DNA of 64,000 nt from Welwitschia mirabilis (lineage: Eukaryota > Gnetophyta > Gnetopsida > Welwitschiales): contig JBOZIK010000001.1 of NCBI GenBank assembly GCA_051453625.1, forward strand, positions 68,095,429 through 68,159,428, in the 5' to 3' direction. The translations under genes were made by a program, and so were the position numbers. Shown here one piece after another: positions 1 through 12,900 of the stretch (position 1 is its first letter; each line of letters starts with the position of its first letter). The notes beneath the pieces are model-generated. The model ran no database searches. It had not been told where the DNA came from and saw only the letters and a program-made list of their open reading frames with translations.

Positions 1-234
1 ATTTATATTTCCATAGCATTTCATTACTTGCATTATTGCCATTCAGTTTTCTATAAAGACAAAAGAACAATAGAATCTTATAGTAAATAGCATTTCTCTA
101 ATTCCAAGCCTAGTCCTTCATTGAATTATGGCATTCAGGTACTCCCATCTAGATTGAAGTGCCATTTCAATGATTTATGTGAACTATAGTTTTATCTTAA
201 GGAATTCTAGATCGTAAGAATTTGCGCTGCAACA
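1..234 (+). repeat. 3' end of an Athila-like LTR, truncated by the window edge
   Basis: The segment aligns by eye with the last 230 bases or so of the LTRs that end at 48359 and 57624: the same order of blocks (tataaagac, actcccatct, a gttttatct stretch) and the same kind of terminus, here gctgcaaca. It ends exactly where reverse-strand RNase H coding sequence resumes, so it is the right end of a plus-strand insertion into the minus-strand element that follows. Whether it is a solo LTR or the 3' LTR of a full element cannot be seen, because its left side lies outside the window. Confidence 0.75.
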
Positions 235-1500
235 CCCACCCATTGCAAAATCACTAGCGTCACACACTAATTCAAAATCTTTATCCCAACTAGGTCCCAT
301 TACAATAAGAGTGGAATAGATTTTATCTTTAAGTGTATCAAAAGTAAGATGACAAGATTCATTCTAATCAAATTTAGCTTTTTTTTCTAGTAGCGAGTGA
401 AAGGATTTAAAATTTTTTGCATAATCCTAAATAGATTAATAATAAAAATCATAATGATTAAGAAAGGATCGAACTTGCTTTACATTAGTTGAAGGAGTTG
501 GATTTTTAATGATATTAACTTTTTAGAGTTCATCCTAGTTCTTTTATTAGAAATATGATGATCTAAGATAATTCCACTATCAACTAAAAAGAAACTTTTC
601 ACCCAACTCAAATGTAGAAAACTAGAAATGCATCTATCAAGGACATTCTCTAATCTTTCTAAGACTTATTCAAAAATTTCACCCTAGATAAAGAAGTAAT
701 TCCTAAAAATTTCCATTAAATCCTCTAACACATTAGAAAAAATACTCATCGTTACACATTAAAAACTATCAATAGCATTGCAAAGTTTAAAAAGCATGTG
801 TCTAAAAGCAAAAGTAACAAAACGTGAAATAAAAGTAGTTTTAGCCTGATTCTCACTAGTATTACAAATATGATTTTAACCACTATATCTATTAAGAAAA
901 TAATAAAAAGCATATCCTTGAATTCTATCAAATATTCAATTAATAAAAAGTAAAGGACAATGGCCTTTTTGGGTTACTTCATTTAATTTTCTAAAGTCAA
1001 TACACATCCTTCATTTTCTACATTTCTTAGATACTACCATCAAAGGACTAATCCACTCGCTATTATCTATAGCATAAATAATTTTAGCATCCATTAATTT
1101 AATGGTTTTATCTTTTATGACTTATTTAAGAAAGGGATTAAGTTTACATTGGGCTTGTCTAATAGGCTTTACATTATCATTAAGGTAGATTTTATGTTAA
1201 AAAATTGAGGTAGGAATGGCTGCTAAATATTTATGGGATTAAGTAAACACATTAACCTTAGATTTTAAAAGTCAAATTAAGATCAATTCTTATTAAGGGG
1301 AAAGGTTTTCATTTATTATTAAAGGTTTGTTTTCATCATTACATAGAAAGATATATTATAGTCCACTAGGTAAAGGTTTTAGATTCAGATTTAAATTTAG
1401 ATTTTAATTTTTGGTTAAATTTTCATGAAAACTAACTATTGTCTTAGACTATCATCTATATGGTAGTAGTGAATGAGCATCATTAAAATAAAATTTCTTA
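235..1500 (-). pseudogene. Reverse transcriptase-RNase H remnant of Athila-like Ty3/gypsy element
   Basis: Reverse-strand translation gives the conserved RT stretch MCIDFRKLNEVT near 970-1007, preceded by EWISPLMVV and followed by a degenerate palm region. The start of RNase H (VCDASDFAMG) lies at about 240-270, just before the LTR at 1-234 cuts it off. The catalytic box, normally F/Y-x-D-D, reads FRNYF at about 690-706, so both aspartates are lost. Many stops and frameshifts interrupt the frame. The enzyme would copy element RNA into DNA in cytoplasmic particles; this copy cannot. The order RT, protease, gag with rising coordinates matches one minus-strand polyprotein. The family call is firm, the exact ends are not. 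Confidence 0.85.
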
Positions 1501-1556
1501 ATTTTTCTTAGATCTTAGACTTTTGTACAGTTGATGGATTCAGTTTTTCTACTCTC

Positions 1557-2160
1557 TTAATAGTCAGTTTCTACATGATTAAAACCAAGCCGATCATGAT
1601 CAAAATATTTCAAATTATCTACATTAAGTTGATTATTAAATAGAGTTGGTTCATAAAGCATTGACCATATTTCTTCAAGTGGATAATATTGTAGAAATAA
1701 ACTTGGTTTAATCTCTTCTTCAATACTCAAATTGTCACCCACATCTTTTTTAGCAGCATTAAACATTCTTATTATGAAGTTTTTATTCTATAAATAACAT
1801 TCCATCATTTTCATTTTGGTAATCATAATGCAATAGTTTGTTGTACAAAATGCTTTACCTAGAAATAATGGATAACTACTATTATGTTCTACTTTAATCA
1901 CAACCACATCAATAGGATATAATGCTTCTTTAATTTGAATCACTAAGTCTTCAATCATGCCTAAGGTTTTTTTAACTGATGTATTTAATAGTTCTAAGAT
2001 AATTCTTATAAGCTCAATTCTATTTTTTAATTCAATTCTTTGATAAATATGTAAGGACATAATGTTGACACTTGCTTCGATATCAATTAAGGCTTTCTTT
2101 ATTCTTTTTTTTCCTTCCAAAGTAACACCATTAGTTGTTACCCCTAGATCCTTAAACTTT
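1557..2160 (-). pseudogene. Retropepsin-like protease and linker of the same element
   Basis: The reverse-strand frame at 1788-2120 carries the aspartic-protease start as ALIDIEASVNIM (about 2050-2085). The family active site is D-x-G-A-S, so the glycine is replaced by glutamate (a G>A change). Downstream come the usual LGMIEDLVIQIKEALYPIDVVVI and the PLFLGKAFC stretch, which match the protease regions at 50691-51075 and 21051-21933. A further open stretch (1557-1766, containing KPSLFLQYYPLEE) is the protease-RT linker also seen in the other copies. The protease would cleave Gag and Pol in the particle; this copy has a destroyed active site. It lies between gag (2200-3717) and RT (235-1500) on the same strand. 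Confidence 0.85.
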
Positions 2161-2199
2161 AGACATTTTTATAAGACTAGATTGCTTATGGATTGGGAT

Positions 2200-3717
2200 A
2201 GAATACTTTATTAGATATGTATCATTCCCCCCATAGATATTTTCCCAACTTAAAATATTTAGAATTCTCTTGCAAAAGTTTCCAAAAAGTTAAATTTATG
2301 CTCACATTTTGCATTAAGGTTTTAAGATGTTCATCAAATATAGGATTAGTATTTAATCTATCAAGCCAAAGATTAGTAAGTTTCTTGCCTTTTTCTTGAG
2401 AGGATTTTTTATTTTTATCATTTAAAAAAGAAGGGAAAGAATGATTTTCTAAAATTTCTATATCATTTTCTTCCTCATCATTCTAATAGTTTTAAGATGT
2501 TGAAGCCTTATGGGTAGGAGGTATTATCTCATTTCCACTTCTTATCACAACCTTACAATCTTTTTTAACTTTATTAGGATTGGATAAAGGTTGTATTGCA
2601 AGTAATCTTTATAGTTGTTGATTAGCAAGCATATTTTATTATAAAATACAAATAAGATTTTTAATATTCAAATTTGTTTTCTATTGGGTTTTTCTCAAAT
2701 CATCAATGAAATTACTAAGTGGATCATTTTGATTTTAGGATTTGGATTTGATTATCTAACTATTAGAGTTGTTTGGTAGTAAAGAATAATCTTTCATCAC
2801 ATGATAGTTATCTTCCAATAAATCATAAGTTGGAAATACAACCACACTATTTTCTATTGCTACCTTTGCATCTAAGATAATATGAGTGCATTTTTCTAAA
2901 GTTTTAATGAATTTCTTAATGAAATTAGTTGGTTCTTTCTTAGTTTTTACTTTCTCCTTCTTTTCTTAACCTCTTTAAGATCTTTAACGATTTGACCTAC
3001 TATACGATTTTCTTTAGATGATTGTTTAGGTTAAATTTGACTTACTTTTACTAACTCTTTTAATACTCTTGAGATATTTTCTAGTGTAAGATTCATTAAA
3101 TTTCTTTTACATGAGAAATCAATAAGTTACTTAGTTTAACTATTAAGTTCATTATAAAAGCAATCTAGTAATTCTTCTTGAGAAAAATCATCAAGTGGAT
3201 TAGAATGTAAAGCAATAAAAAATCTCTTATAGGTGGAGGCATAATATTCATTAGGCTATTGTTAGAATTTAAATACTTATTTATTTTATTTTCTTATGGT
3301 TGTTTCACTCATAAATCTCTTTATGAATGTTTTCAAACTTTTATGGTGAATAGTTCTCAATCATAGTTTAGCTTTTCATTCTACAATGATGTGAGAAATT
3401 ACCATATAAGTATGACTACTAATTCTTTTCTTACTGTTTCTAGAAGTAAGCACTAACTATTTGATGTCAGTAATATGTTGTAAAGGATATTCATTATTTT
3501 CTCCATTAAAAATGAGATAAGTGTTTATATTTCTAAGTTTGACATCATCATTAGGAGGTAAATCAAAAGGAATTTAGATTTTATGTTTCTTATTATCTTT
3601 AAGCTCTTTAAAGGTAATGTTAGCTTTAGGATTTATGGGTGTGTTCATAGGGGTTCTAATAACAATAGGTGGATTAGGTGAGGCAACCTACTTTTATTTT
3701 TGTAATGAACTAGACAT
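2200..3717 (-). pseudogene. gag remnant of minus-strand Athila-like element
   Basis: Reverse-strand reading begins with a possible ATG at 3717 (MSSS, as in related copies). About 400-450 bases further on it gives the capsid-type stretch SLKTFIKRFMSETTIRK, near 3290-3350. That stretch corresponds to the WDQV..TFVRRFMS block of the copy at 15853-17690. Near 2800-2840 a degenerate zinc-knuckle-like segment (EDNYHVMKDY) remains, with two of the expected cysteines replaced. Gag would build the virus-like particle. Stops and frameshifts are frequent, so only the family and order are secure. The true start may lie further upstream, since the related copies have an earlier MVN start. Confidence 0.75.
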
Positions 3718-4392
3718 ATTGATAAAATAATTTTCTTCTAAATTATCTTCTAAAATATTATTTAAATAAATTTCTTTGGCAAAAATCAGATTCTAAGATA
3801 ATAAATATAGAAATTTATTCATGTGGAATTTTTAAAATACTTTGTAAACTTATGGTATGTGTGCCTGAGTTAAGTTTGAAGTCATTTAAAACTTAGATGT
3901 TTTTATCAATGAATAGTTACTCTCTTTGATATTTTTCTATATTACCAAATTTTACCATATCCCAACATGCTCATTCTTATGTTTTAGTACACGTCATTCT
4001 TATGATTATTTAGATGATATGTTTGGATGATAGAACATAGAGAAAAACAAAAAATAAAAATGCAAAAAAGTAGAAATGTAAAATAATAAATACTAAAAAC
4101 ACTAAAAATAAACTATCATCCACTTGAGTCATGTGGACAACAAAGGGGATGATAGGAAAAATCCTAATTTTTAAGAAAGCGAAAAACTCAAGACACATAG
4201 GTCATAATCATTATGCATCATCTAGATGATGAAGTGGATGATAGAGCATTTATTTTAAAATGTAAAAACAGAAACTACGGAAAGCAAAACCTACCTAGTA
4301 ATGTTAAAAATATAGTGCTATTATAGGTAAATATCCAAACTAGAATCTAAAAACTCACTGAGTAACAACAATCCTAAAACTCTAAGCAGCCT
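3718..4392 (-). other. 5' untranslated leader of minus-strand Athila-like element
   Basis: No coding signal is visible. The stretch lies between the primer-binding site and gag and contains copies of the family's inverted-repeat module, for example around 4118-4158 (ctatcatcc ... ggggatgatagg) and 4215-4245. Short open frames on the minus strand here are A+T-rich noise. Confidence 0.6.
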
Positions 4393-4410
4393 TTCCCAAC
4401 ACTAGCACTA
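4393..4410 (-). other. Degenerate primer-binding site (tRNA-Asp type)
   Basis: On the minus strand the 18 bases after the LTR read tagtgctagtgttgggaa. Plant tRNA-Asp would require TGGCGCCGTTGCCGGGGA. Eight positions differ, seven of them G>A or C>T. A three-base spacer separates it from the LTR end at 4414. Confidence 0.6.
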
Positions 4411-4413
4411 AGA

Positions 4414-5473
4414 TATTATAGTGCATATTTGTGTAAATAATACACTCTTAAAAAGATTCTATTATTCACAAATAAATATAGATTTTGCATAAGGTAGTAC
4501 ACTAACATAGATGAGAGTGACTCAAATTTTGTATTCTCATTAAAGGCATAGGTAAGAAGGAAGAGAATTGATTTCAAGAAAGTGAAATACTTATATACTT
4601 AAAGTAGAAATAAATAACAATGCAAAAAATAACATTGTAATACACTTATGCAAATGAATACAAATCTAAAGTAAGTGCAACGTTTATCCAATTGCCAAAG
4701 TGTCTTATCATAAAGATTAGTCTTGTATAACCTAGATCAAAAATAAATTCTACCACTAGATCAAAACCAACCCAAGCTATTAGGTATGTTAAATAGATTA
4801 TAAAACTATGCAAAGTTAATATAGGAAAAAAAATACAATTCATCTAAACTAATAATGCTCAACCTTAATAAAGATTGTCATCATAACCTATATCACTAAA
4901 GAAGCTATTACAGAATTAGAAGCAACATAAAATATAAGGGATATGCATAAAGTATAGATATGAAAATAGAAAAGAATTATTTAAATTAGATTTGAACTAA
5001 TAGTTATGTTATAAAGTAACAGTACCTTAATGGAATACCTAGCTAAACACCATGGAAGATATCTCTTTATATCAATAATGAATAGATCTATGGACCTTCG
5101 ATCTCCTATCATGAAAATTTATAGTGCATATGAAGACAAATAGGAGTCGAGGAAGGAGTTGATATTTATTAACAAAGATAGACTTACAAATAAACAAGAG
5201 TAACAAATACGAATAAAACCCTAGTAACCACACAAGAAAACTGAGAGATAAATGGACAAATTTAGGTGAATTTTGATAAAGTATTATTTTAGGTATTATC
5301 TTGCTAATATTCTAGATAACACAGGATATGATGCCATATCATATTAATTTCACATCATTTACCAAATTAATTCTAATTAGTATCTCATTAGTTTAAATGT
5401 TCTATTACCTATATAGTCATCTAGAGGATGACGTGAACAATAGACTTTTTATAAGTATTCACATAATGCATTA
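4414..5473 (-). repeat. 5' LTR of minus-strand Athila-like element
   Basis: The left end (tattatagtgcatatttgtgtaaa) aligns with the ends of the minus-strand LTRs at 44999 and 62534 (tgttgtagtatg..., tgttgtggtgcatg...), with G>A changes. Interior blocks such as acactaacatagatgagagt and gcaacataaa are also shared. The right end is placed near 5473 from the match of cacataatgcatta to the end of the other LTRs, with a small deletion. That gives 1.06 kb, close to the 1.04-1.06 kb of its relatives. The flanking target repeat cannot be tested because the other end is outside the window. Confidence 0.65.
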
Positions 5474-7392
5474 GTCTTAATATTTGAAAGAATTTTACTT
5501 CAAATAGAAAATATTATAAACTACTTCAAATTCTATAAAATGTAATGAAGATTACATGTTCTTGTATATTTTGTCTTAGCTCTTTATTATCATAAAAATA
5601 TAGCATAGACTTGTCTAATATTCTAAACTACTCAAAATACAATATTAAATAGATACAAGTTAGTAGCATAACAGTGGTAAAGTTATACTTTTTTGAAAGA
5701 CTTTATTAAACTATGTAATCCTTTTGGAATAACATGCTAAAAACTTATACATTTTTGTCTAATTACTACTAGGGATAATTGTCTTTGTATTAATGGATTT
5801 TTAATTTGTCTTTTAGTGGCTAATAATATCTTTTTACTATCTCCCTTTTCCTTAAGCATTTAGTCCTCAAATGAGGATTGAACTATTAGGGTTCTTTGAT
5901 GAAAAATTAATGTGATGTCATAATTTGCTAGAAATGACATCCTTAAAATAGCTTCATAGCTGTCAATGATGAGGATATAAAACTTGTTTCTAAATTGAAA
6001 ATTTTAAGTTAAAAAATTTCTTAAGCCCCTTATTTCATCTTATAAGAGGATTCTTCTTGCTATTATCTTTATAGAGGATTTGAGTTCTTGAAAGGAAGTG
6101 ATATTTAATTTTTAAAATAAGAAAGAGAAGACAAAATTGTAAGAAGTACCATTATTGATTTAAAAAAACAAATAAAGCCTAGTAATTCTAAAATAAAATT
6201 AGTATGAACTACAACATATACTATTTTATTGGTGGTCCTAGATATAATTGTCCTTTATAATGATCATGAGTAAGATGTATTGAGCTTTTGGATGAATAAT
6301 TCCTAAATATGAGGTCTTTTTTCAATACTCATGATAGATGATATTACTTCTAAATTTTTTGCAAGAAGGTTGATCCCTAATGATAGTGGTCCTAGTTATC
6401 TATCCTATCTAGTTCTTAGACCACCTATTATCTTGTGCATCTAGATAATGTTCCATTTTCCTATAGTCATCCTTATTAGATTTAACTTCCAAAGTATGGA
6501 GAGTGCTTTTGATCTTGGATGGAAGTGTGCTAATGAAACTATTAATAAGATTCTTTTTTAAGAGATTATTTTGATCCTTTATAAGATTTTAGAATTTTGA
6601 CCAATGCTACTTCAAAAATGCTTTCCTAAATATAGGAATTAAAATTCAATCATCTAATTCTTAATAAAGTTATCAGAAATAAATTTTTAATACATTATTA
6701 TACAAAAATGTTCCAAATGATTTTATAATCTAATTTATGTTGGCATCAAAGCCACCGTTCTTGTGTATTTCTAGCAAGAAATGTAGTAAAATAGATAAAT
6801 CTTCTCTATGATAGTGCATTTTTGAGGATAAATTATTTTTTTATTGCTTGAAGCCATGACATAGATTCCTTACTAGTCCTTGCTTTACCCTTGTAGATTT
6901 ATAAGAGAATCATTTTGAAATTTCATTACTCTTGCTTTCTTCTACTAGTGGCTTATTTTCTCAACTACATATGAATGTTTATAGATTGACTTTTGTATTT
7001 ATGACCTAATTTATAAAATTTAGAGGTTAATCTATCTAGCAGAATAACTTTATCAAGAAGTGGAAGGCTAGTCTACTAGTGTTTATAGATGATCCTCGAT
7101 TAGGTGATCTAGTTGTTTTAACCATGAAAGAAGTAAAATAATCCTATTGGAGAGTTCTCAATTTTCTAAGTGAATCTTATTTAGTTATCTCTCGTAGTAT
7201 TTATTTGAGACCTTACTCTTTACTTAATAACTCTCTAATTAGTTCTATGTCTTCTTTTCACCATTATGTCTCCTTTTCACCATTACATCTCCAATGGATT
7301 TTACTATTCTTAAATAGTTTTACTTTAAGAAATCCATTTTATAACTATCATTGAGGTTGATTAATATTTGTCAACTATTAGAATTAATTGAT
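5474..7392. other. Unassigned A+T-rich sequence
   Basis: No open frame of note and no LTR, primer site or polymerase motif was found. The reverse strand around 7060-7200 gives a short leucine- and glutamate-rich stretch that could be the relic of a coiled-coil protein, broken by stops; I do not recognise it. The minisatellite begins directly to the right. Confidence 0.4.
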
Positions 7393-8186
7393 AACTATGA
7401 CATGATGCCTAGGAATAGTAAAAACTATAACATTAGGCCTAGCAATAGGAAACTATAATATCATTCCTTAGAGGTAGGCAATTGTGATGTAAGACCTCAA
7501 GACAAATAACTATGAAATTAGGCCTAGGGATAGGAAATTATGACATCATACCTAGGAGATGAGCAAATGCAACATTAGACTTGTAAGGCAGGCAACTGTT
7601 ATGTTAGAATTGAAAAGAGGCAAATGTGAAATTAGATCTTAAAGTTTATAACTATGATGACAGGCCTAGGAAAATAGACAACTGTGACATTAACCATAGA
7701 GAGAGATAAATGTGATGTTAGATCTTTAAAATGGAAATTATAACATCAAGTGCCAGAGATGAGGACTACAATGTTAGGTCTAGGAAAATAGAAAATTATG
7801 ATGTTATACCTAAAAAGAGATAAGTCTAATGTCAAACCTTAGAGGTGGCAACTATGATTTCAAGTCTAGGAAGATAGGAAGTTATGACATTAGGCCTAGA
7901 GAGAGGCAATTATAATATTAAATCTTAGAGGTGACAACTAGGATAATAGATCTAAGGAGACAAAAGTGTAATGTTACATTAGGGAGATAGAAAACTATGA
8001 CATCAAGCCTTAGTAATGATAATTGTGATATCAAGTATGAAAGAAAAGAAAATATGATGTTAGAACTTAGGGCATTAACCGTGATACTAGGCCTACAGAG
8101 AGGCAAGTATGACATCAGGCTTAAAAGACAAGAAACAATGATGTTAGATCTTAGAGGCAAGTAATGATATTAGACTTGGGATAGGC
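7393..8186. repeat. Degenerate 28-29 bp minisatellite, about 27-28 units
   Basis: Units begin with aactatgacat or a close variant and continue roughly as taggcctaggagataggc. Examples start at 7393 (aactatgacatgatgcct), 7422 (aactataacattaggcct) and about 7650 (aactatgatgacaggcct). Unit length is mostly 28-29 bases and neighbouring units differ at many positions, so the array is old. Open frames across it are products of the repeat. A short related stretch lies at about 35595-35740. Confidence 0.8.
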
Positions 8187-9976
8187 AATAAATAACGGAA
8201 AAACTCAATTTTTAAAAAACTGAATTTTTAAAATGAGAATATTGAAATCTAAGTCTTTACAAAAATAAATATGTACTTGACATGATAATTCAACTTAGAA
8301 AAATAAGATCAATTATAAAAATTTTAAATTAAAGCATAAAGAAATCTCCCATGTTAAATTTCATATATAGTAAAAGCACACAAGCATTAACCTAATGGAA
8401 TACTTTACATAAATTCATAAGAAAATATAAATAATATTTTATTAGACTTTCAGTTTCATGATAAAATAACTACTTCTTTCACATGACATATAAGTAATTT
8501 CAACACATGAGTTATAATTATTAAAAAAAACTACATGTGTAAAAATTTAATTTCATAAGATGTGAAAGAGAAAATACAATAAAATAAAAGAAATAATATT
8601 TTAAAAACATTCATTAAGATTCTAATATCAATTATAACTCAAACAAATAAGTAAGAAAATTTAAATAGTCAAAGTTGCCAAAGTAATTTTCTTTATAAAG
8701 GTAATTTTTTTTTTAAAATGTTTACTACTTGAAATAATTTAAAATGGTTGTACTTAAGTAATTTAGACATCACATTCCACTCTATGTAAAATGTAAGGTA
8801 TCCTAGAATCAAAGATAATACATGAAAAAATAAATTCTTTAAATCGGCATAGCAAATCATTGACTTTATGTAGATTTTCATTAAATTACAATATAATTGA
8901 TTTGAAAGATAAATCTTTAATTATCATGAAATGAGTTATAAAAGCATTAAACATCTAAATTAATTTTTAAGTTAACAATTAATTAATAAAAACTAGTGTA
9001 TGAATGTTTATAAAGTCAAAGTAACACCTAGTCAATTTCAAGCTATCTTGATTGATAGAGATAGGAAAAGAAAGAAGAAAAGGAAAAGGGATAGAAAAAA
9101 TTTAGACAAATGAACTTAGAAAATATTAAAACCTTTATAATACGTAAAATATATTTTAAAATAATTTTCTATAATTGAACATTCAAGATCAAGTAAAATT
9201 GATTGAAACCAATAAAATGGTTCACTAGAACAAAGTGCAAAAATTTATACTCAACTCTCTTTTGACTACGAATACTAAAAAACCTATAAAATTGAGAAAA
9301 CTTAGATTTCATACTTTTAATGTGCTCAAAAAAGAATGTAGGATTTTGAATTTCAAAAAACACATTAATAATAATAGAGAAATTCACTTTATAAGATTAA
9401 AAAAAAGATTTGATAGTTCAAAAATTTTTCTAAGTAAAACTATAACTTTAACCATAAATGACCAAAAAAACGTGTTTTAGAGTATGAATTTGGATTTAAA
9501 ATAATGGGAAAAAAATATTTCTAAATCATGAAAGAAAGCTACAAATAAAATGTTAAAAGAATTAAACTTACCAAAAAAATGTTATAGTTAAAGCAAGCAC
9601 TAAAATTTGCTATTCTAGTTTGATTTTAAGAAGAGGAGAAAGAAAAGAAGAATAATTTATATAAAAATAGATAATTCTCATGTCAGATAAATGTAAATAC
9701 CATACATAAAACTAATTTACCACTACTAGAGAGGAGAAAATATAAATTCATCATTATTTTCCTTAGAAAAAAATGGAATCTTAAAAAAAATGTACTACGA
9801 AAATAAGAAGAATGGAGGAAAGAAGGAAGAAGAGGAATAAAACACGTGATTGATTTTAATATAGCGAACAACCATGCAAACTTTCAAAATCCCATAATAT
9901 ATATTACATGTTTATCAATCTAATTAGCATTAATTATTTAACATGCTTTAAAAATTCTAAATAAGTTAAAAAAGCA
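8187..9976. other. Unassigned A+T-rich sequence
   Basis: Strongly A+T-rich with no recognised domain, LTR end or primer site. An open frame of 81 codons at 9235-9480 overlaps another on the opposite strand, and both are rich in K, N, I and F as expected of random A+T-rich DNA. The target-site copy TAATA of the following solo LTR lies at 9977-9981. Confidence 0.4.
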
Positions 9977-9981
9977 TAATA

Positions 9982-12900
9982 TATAATAGCCTCTCTTCTC
10001 TTATCCTAATTGATCTTTTTTCCCCTTTTTTATGACTTTCTTATTTAATATTATTATCCAAGGATCAAATTTTACATATTTCTTTATTAGAATTTTTATA
10101 TTATAAGAAAAATAAATCATATTAATATTATAGATTTACTTATAATTAATTTGTTAAGTATTTTGGTTTACAAAAAGTAGCGATGTCATAAGTTTATGAA
10201 ATTCATTTTTTCCTAGTCTTCATTACATAAAATAATATTTCATAAATATTTAAAGAGATGAAAACTTATTATGAACATACATGAATAAGTTTAAAAATAA
10301 TACCTGGCCAATATAATAGGAGGTTGAAACTCCCATTAATGACATTCCAACTTGATATTTGACTACCCTTTAGATAGGAGTTAGTTATCTTATAGGTTCT
10401 AAACCATATAGACATGGCTATAATTAACTTTATAGGCTTACATTTCATCTTGATATATCCATAATATAGGTGATAGGTAGTATGTGAAATGGATGCATGC
10501 TTATAAGTGACCTCTACTTCTTTGAAGAATTTTCAAATTGCACAATGTGATTCATCAATGTCAAATACTCAAGATATTAAGTCAAAGTAAGTTTATGCAT
10601 GGGTAGGGTAGGAAAGTGATGATTAAATACACTTCCAAAAGGGTATTATAAAAAAAAAAAATGCAATGAAACCTAGTTTGATGATGAAATCTAAGTGCGA
10701 GGATGATCATTATTAGAATTATCTTGATTTAGTTATTTTTGATAAATATACCATATAAATGCATGTATATAATCTTGACTACTATGGATATTTAATGGAT
10801 ATTTATAGTTCTAATATTAATTAGGTTTATTTTATAGAAATAACCATGAAAAGAAAACAAACATACAAGAACATCTCTATATTTAAGATTACAATAATAA
10901 AAATCTGAATAAAGAAAATAGTTTTTCCTATATAAATAAAATAAATATTTTTTTCTTTTTTTTTCTTAATAATAATAAAAATATTTAAAATATACAAAAG
11001 CATATTTTAATAATGTATTTAAATAAACTAATCCATACCTAAAGCTATGCTAATCCTATAAACATTCTTTAATGACCATATAACAATCTCCATAGATTAG
11101 TGCAATGAAGGTAAATAAAAGAAACTATATCTTAAGAATAATTATTAAGATATAACTCTTTATCTCAGATTCATATGCTATATTATAAATTAATAAAATA
11201 AGTGATAAGCCAAAGACTATTTATGTTACATAAACTACTAAGGTGAAAACTCTTACAAGCATACAAATTTAATGTAAGATGATGAAAAAGGTAAAAGAGG
11301 TATTTCTAGAAATGAAATATTATTTCTAGGTAATTTAACTTAAAGCTACTAATAGAAACATATCTTATATACTCAAATTCCCTATAAAATTTTATGTAAT
11401 AATTTTTTTATAATTTAAAATAATAATTATAACATTTTTGAGCTCTAAGGGAAGATCACAATCCAAAATTAATAATTAACTAATTATAAAGGAAAAATAA
11501 ATTATAATAGTTTTCAAAAACTAGACACATAATAATATCCTTCTAATCTAACATAAACTATCTTAAAATTCTGAAAATATTATTTTTAAGGTCATCATGT
11601 AAGATTAAAAACTATCAAATTTTCTAAAATTATAGTCCTATTACACTACACTAAAATAACTAAAACTTTCAAAATACTTTAAGTTTTTAAATTATCTATA
11701 GCTTAGAATCCTTAAGTTTGTAAATATATTAATATATAGTTACAAAAATGTAAATTAATTGCTTACTATTTTTTGCATTTATTTTCTAATATATTTTAAT
11801 AAATAAATATTTAAAAAATAATTTAACATCAAAAAATTACCATTTTTACATTTTTATGTTTATAACGCAATCTTAAACATATAAAAAAGTTTTACTATAC
11901 TATTAATTAATAAGATATTATAAAAATATAAAATTAAAATAAGCATGGAAACCATTTTTTTGAATACTAAAACCCCTAGTTACTTGACCATAATCATTCA
12001 TTAGTAATCTCCATCACCAAGTACAAGAGACCCTTCATATTTTCCTAGCATCTTGGTAAGAGATCATGGGAGGGAATAATATTTTATAACATAATTACAT
12101 AGAAAACCATAAACAATTTTATAATTTAATATTACATCATTTTACTAAAATCTTAGAAAGAGATAATATAAATAATAAGAGTAAAAAGCTTACTTGGAAA
12201 GATTAGTAAGTCCTTGATAGTTGAATATTGAAGAAGATTCAAGCTTAAGAATTCTTAGATCTAAGCTTCTAAGGTCCAAGCTCCACAGGCAAGAAAATGA
12301 AAGAAAGAGAGATGAAAGAAGGAAATGCACTTAGGATGCTAAATTTTATAAATGCTTTAACTATTAGTTATATAAATGCAAATTAATTACTTACTATTTT
12401 TTGCATTTACTTCCTAATGTATTTTAACAAATAATTTTCTTAAAAATTATTACACAATAGAAAAATTACTATTTTTACATTTTCACATCCATAATACTAT
12501 TATAATTAAAAAAAATGATTTACTAAGTTATACCTACTAATTAATAANNNNNNNNNNNNNNNNNNNNNNNNNNNNNNNNNNNNNNNNNNNNNNNNNNNNN
12601 NNNNNNNNNNNNNNNNNNNNNNNNNNNNNNNNNNNNNNNNNNNNNNNTATAATTACAAAAAATGTTTTACTAAGTTATACCTACTAATTAAGAAGTTGTT
12701 GTATTTTTATCCTATGCCTCTATTCTAGAAATTTAACTTCTACTAAAGAAAATATAATAGAGGTTTAATAAGTAATTAAATAATAATTTAAATTAGTAAA
12801 ATAATTAATACACTAGGCAAACTAATCATTTACAATATAACTTTGCTAAGTACTACTAATGCAAATTAATTTAAAAAGATCACAAAAGCATTTATAATCA

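Noticed and set aside
6840-7200. Minus-strand stretch resembling a coiled coil, possibly a host gene relic
   Set aside because: Stops interrupt it every few codons and no family could be recognised, so it is only noted in the unassigned region.
7393-8186. Regular short repeats that could suggest a CRISPR array
   Set aside because: Units are directly adjacent with no spacers, they diverge throughout, and the context is a plant nuclear genome.
9235-9480. 81-codon open frame on the plus strand
   Set aside because: A+T-rich composition, an overlapping open frame on the other strand, no recognised motif, and no relation to the surrounding elements.
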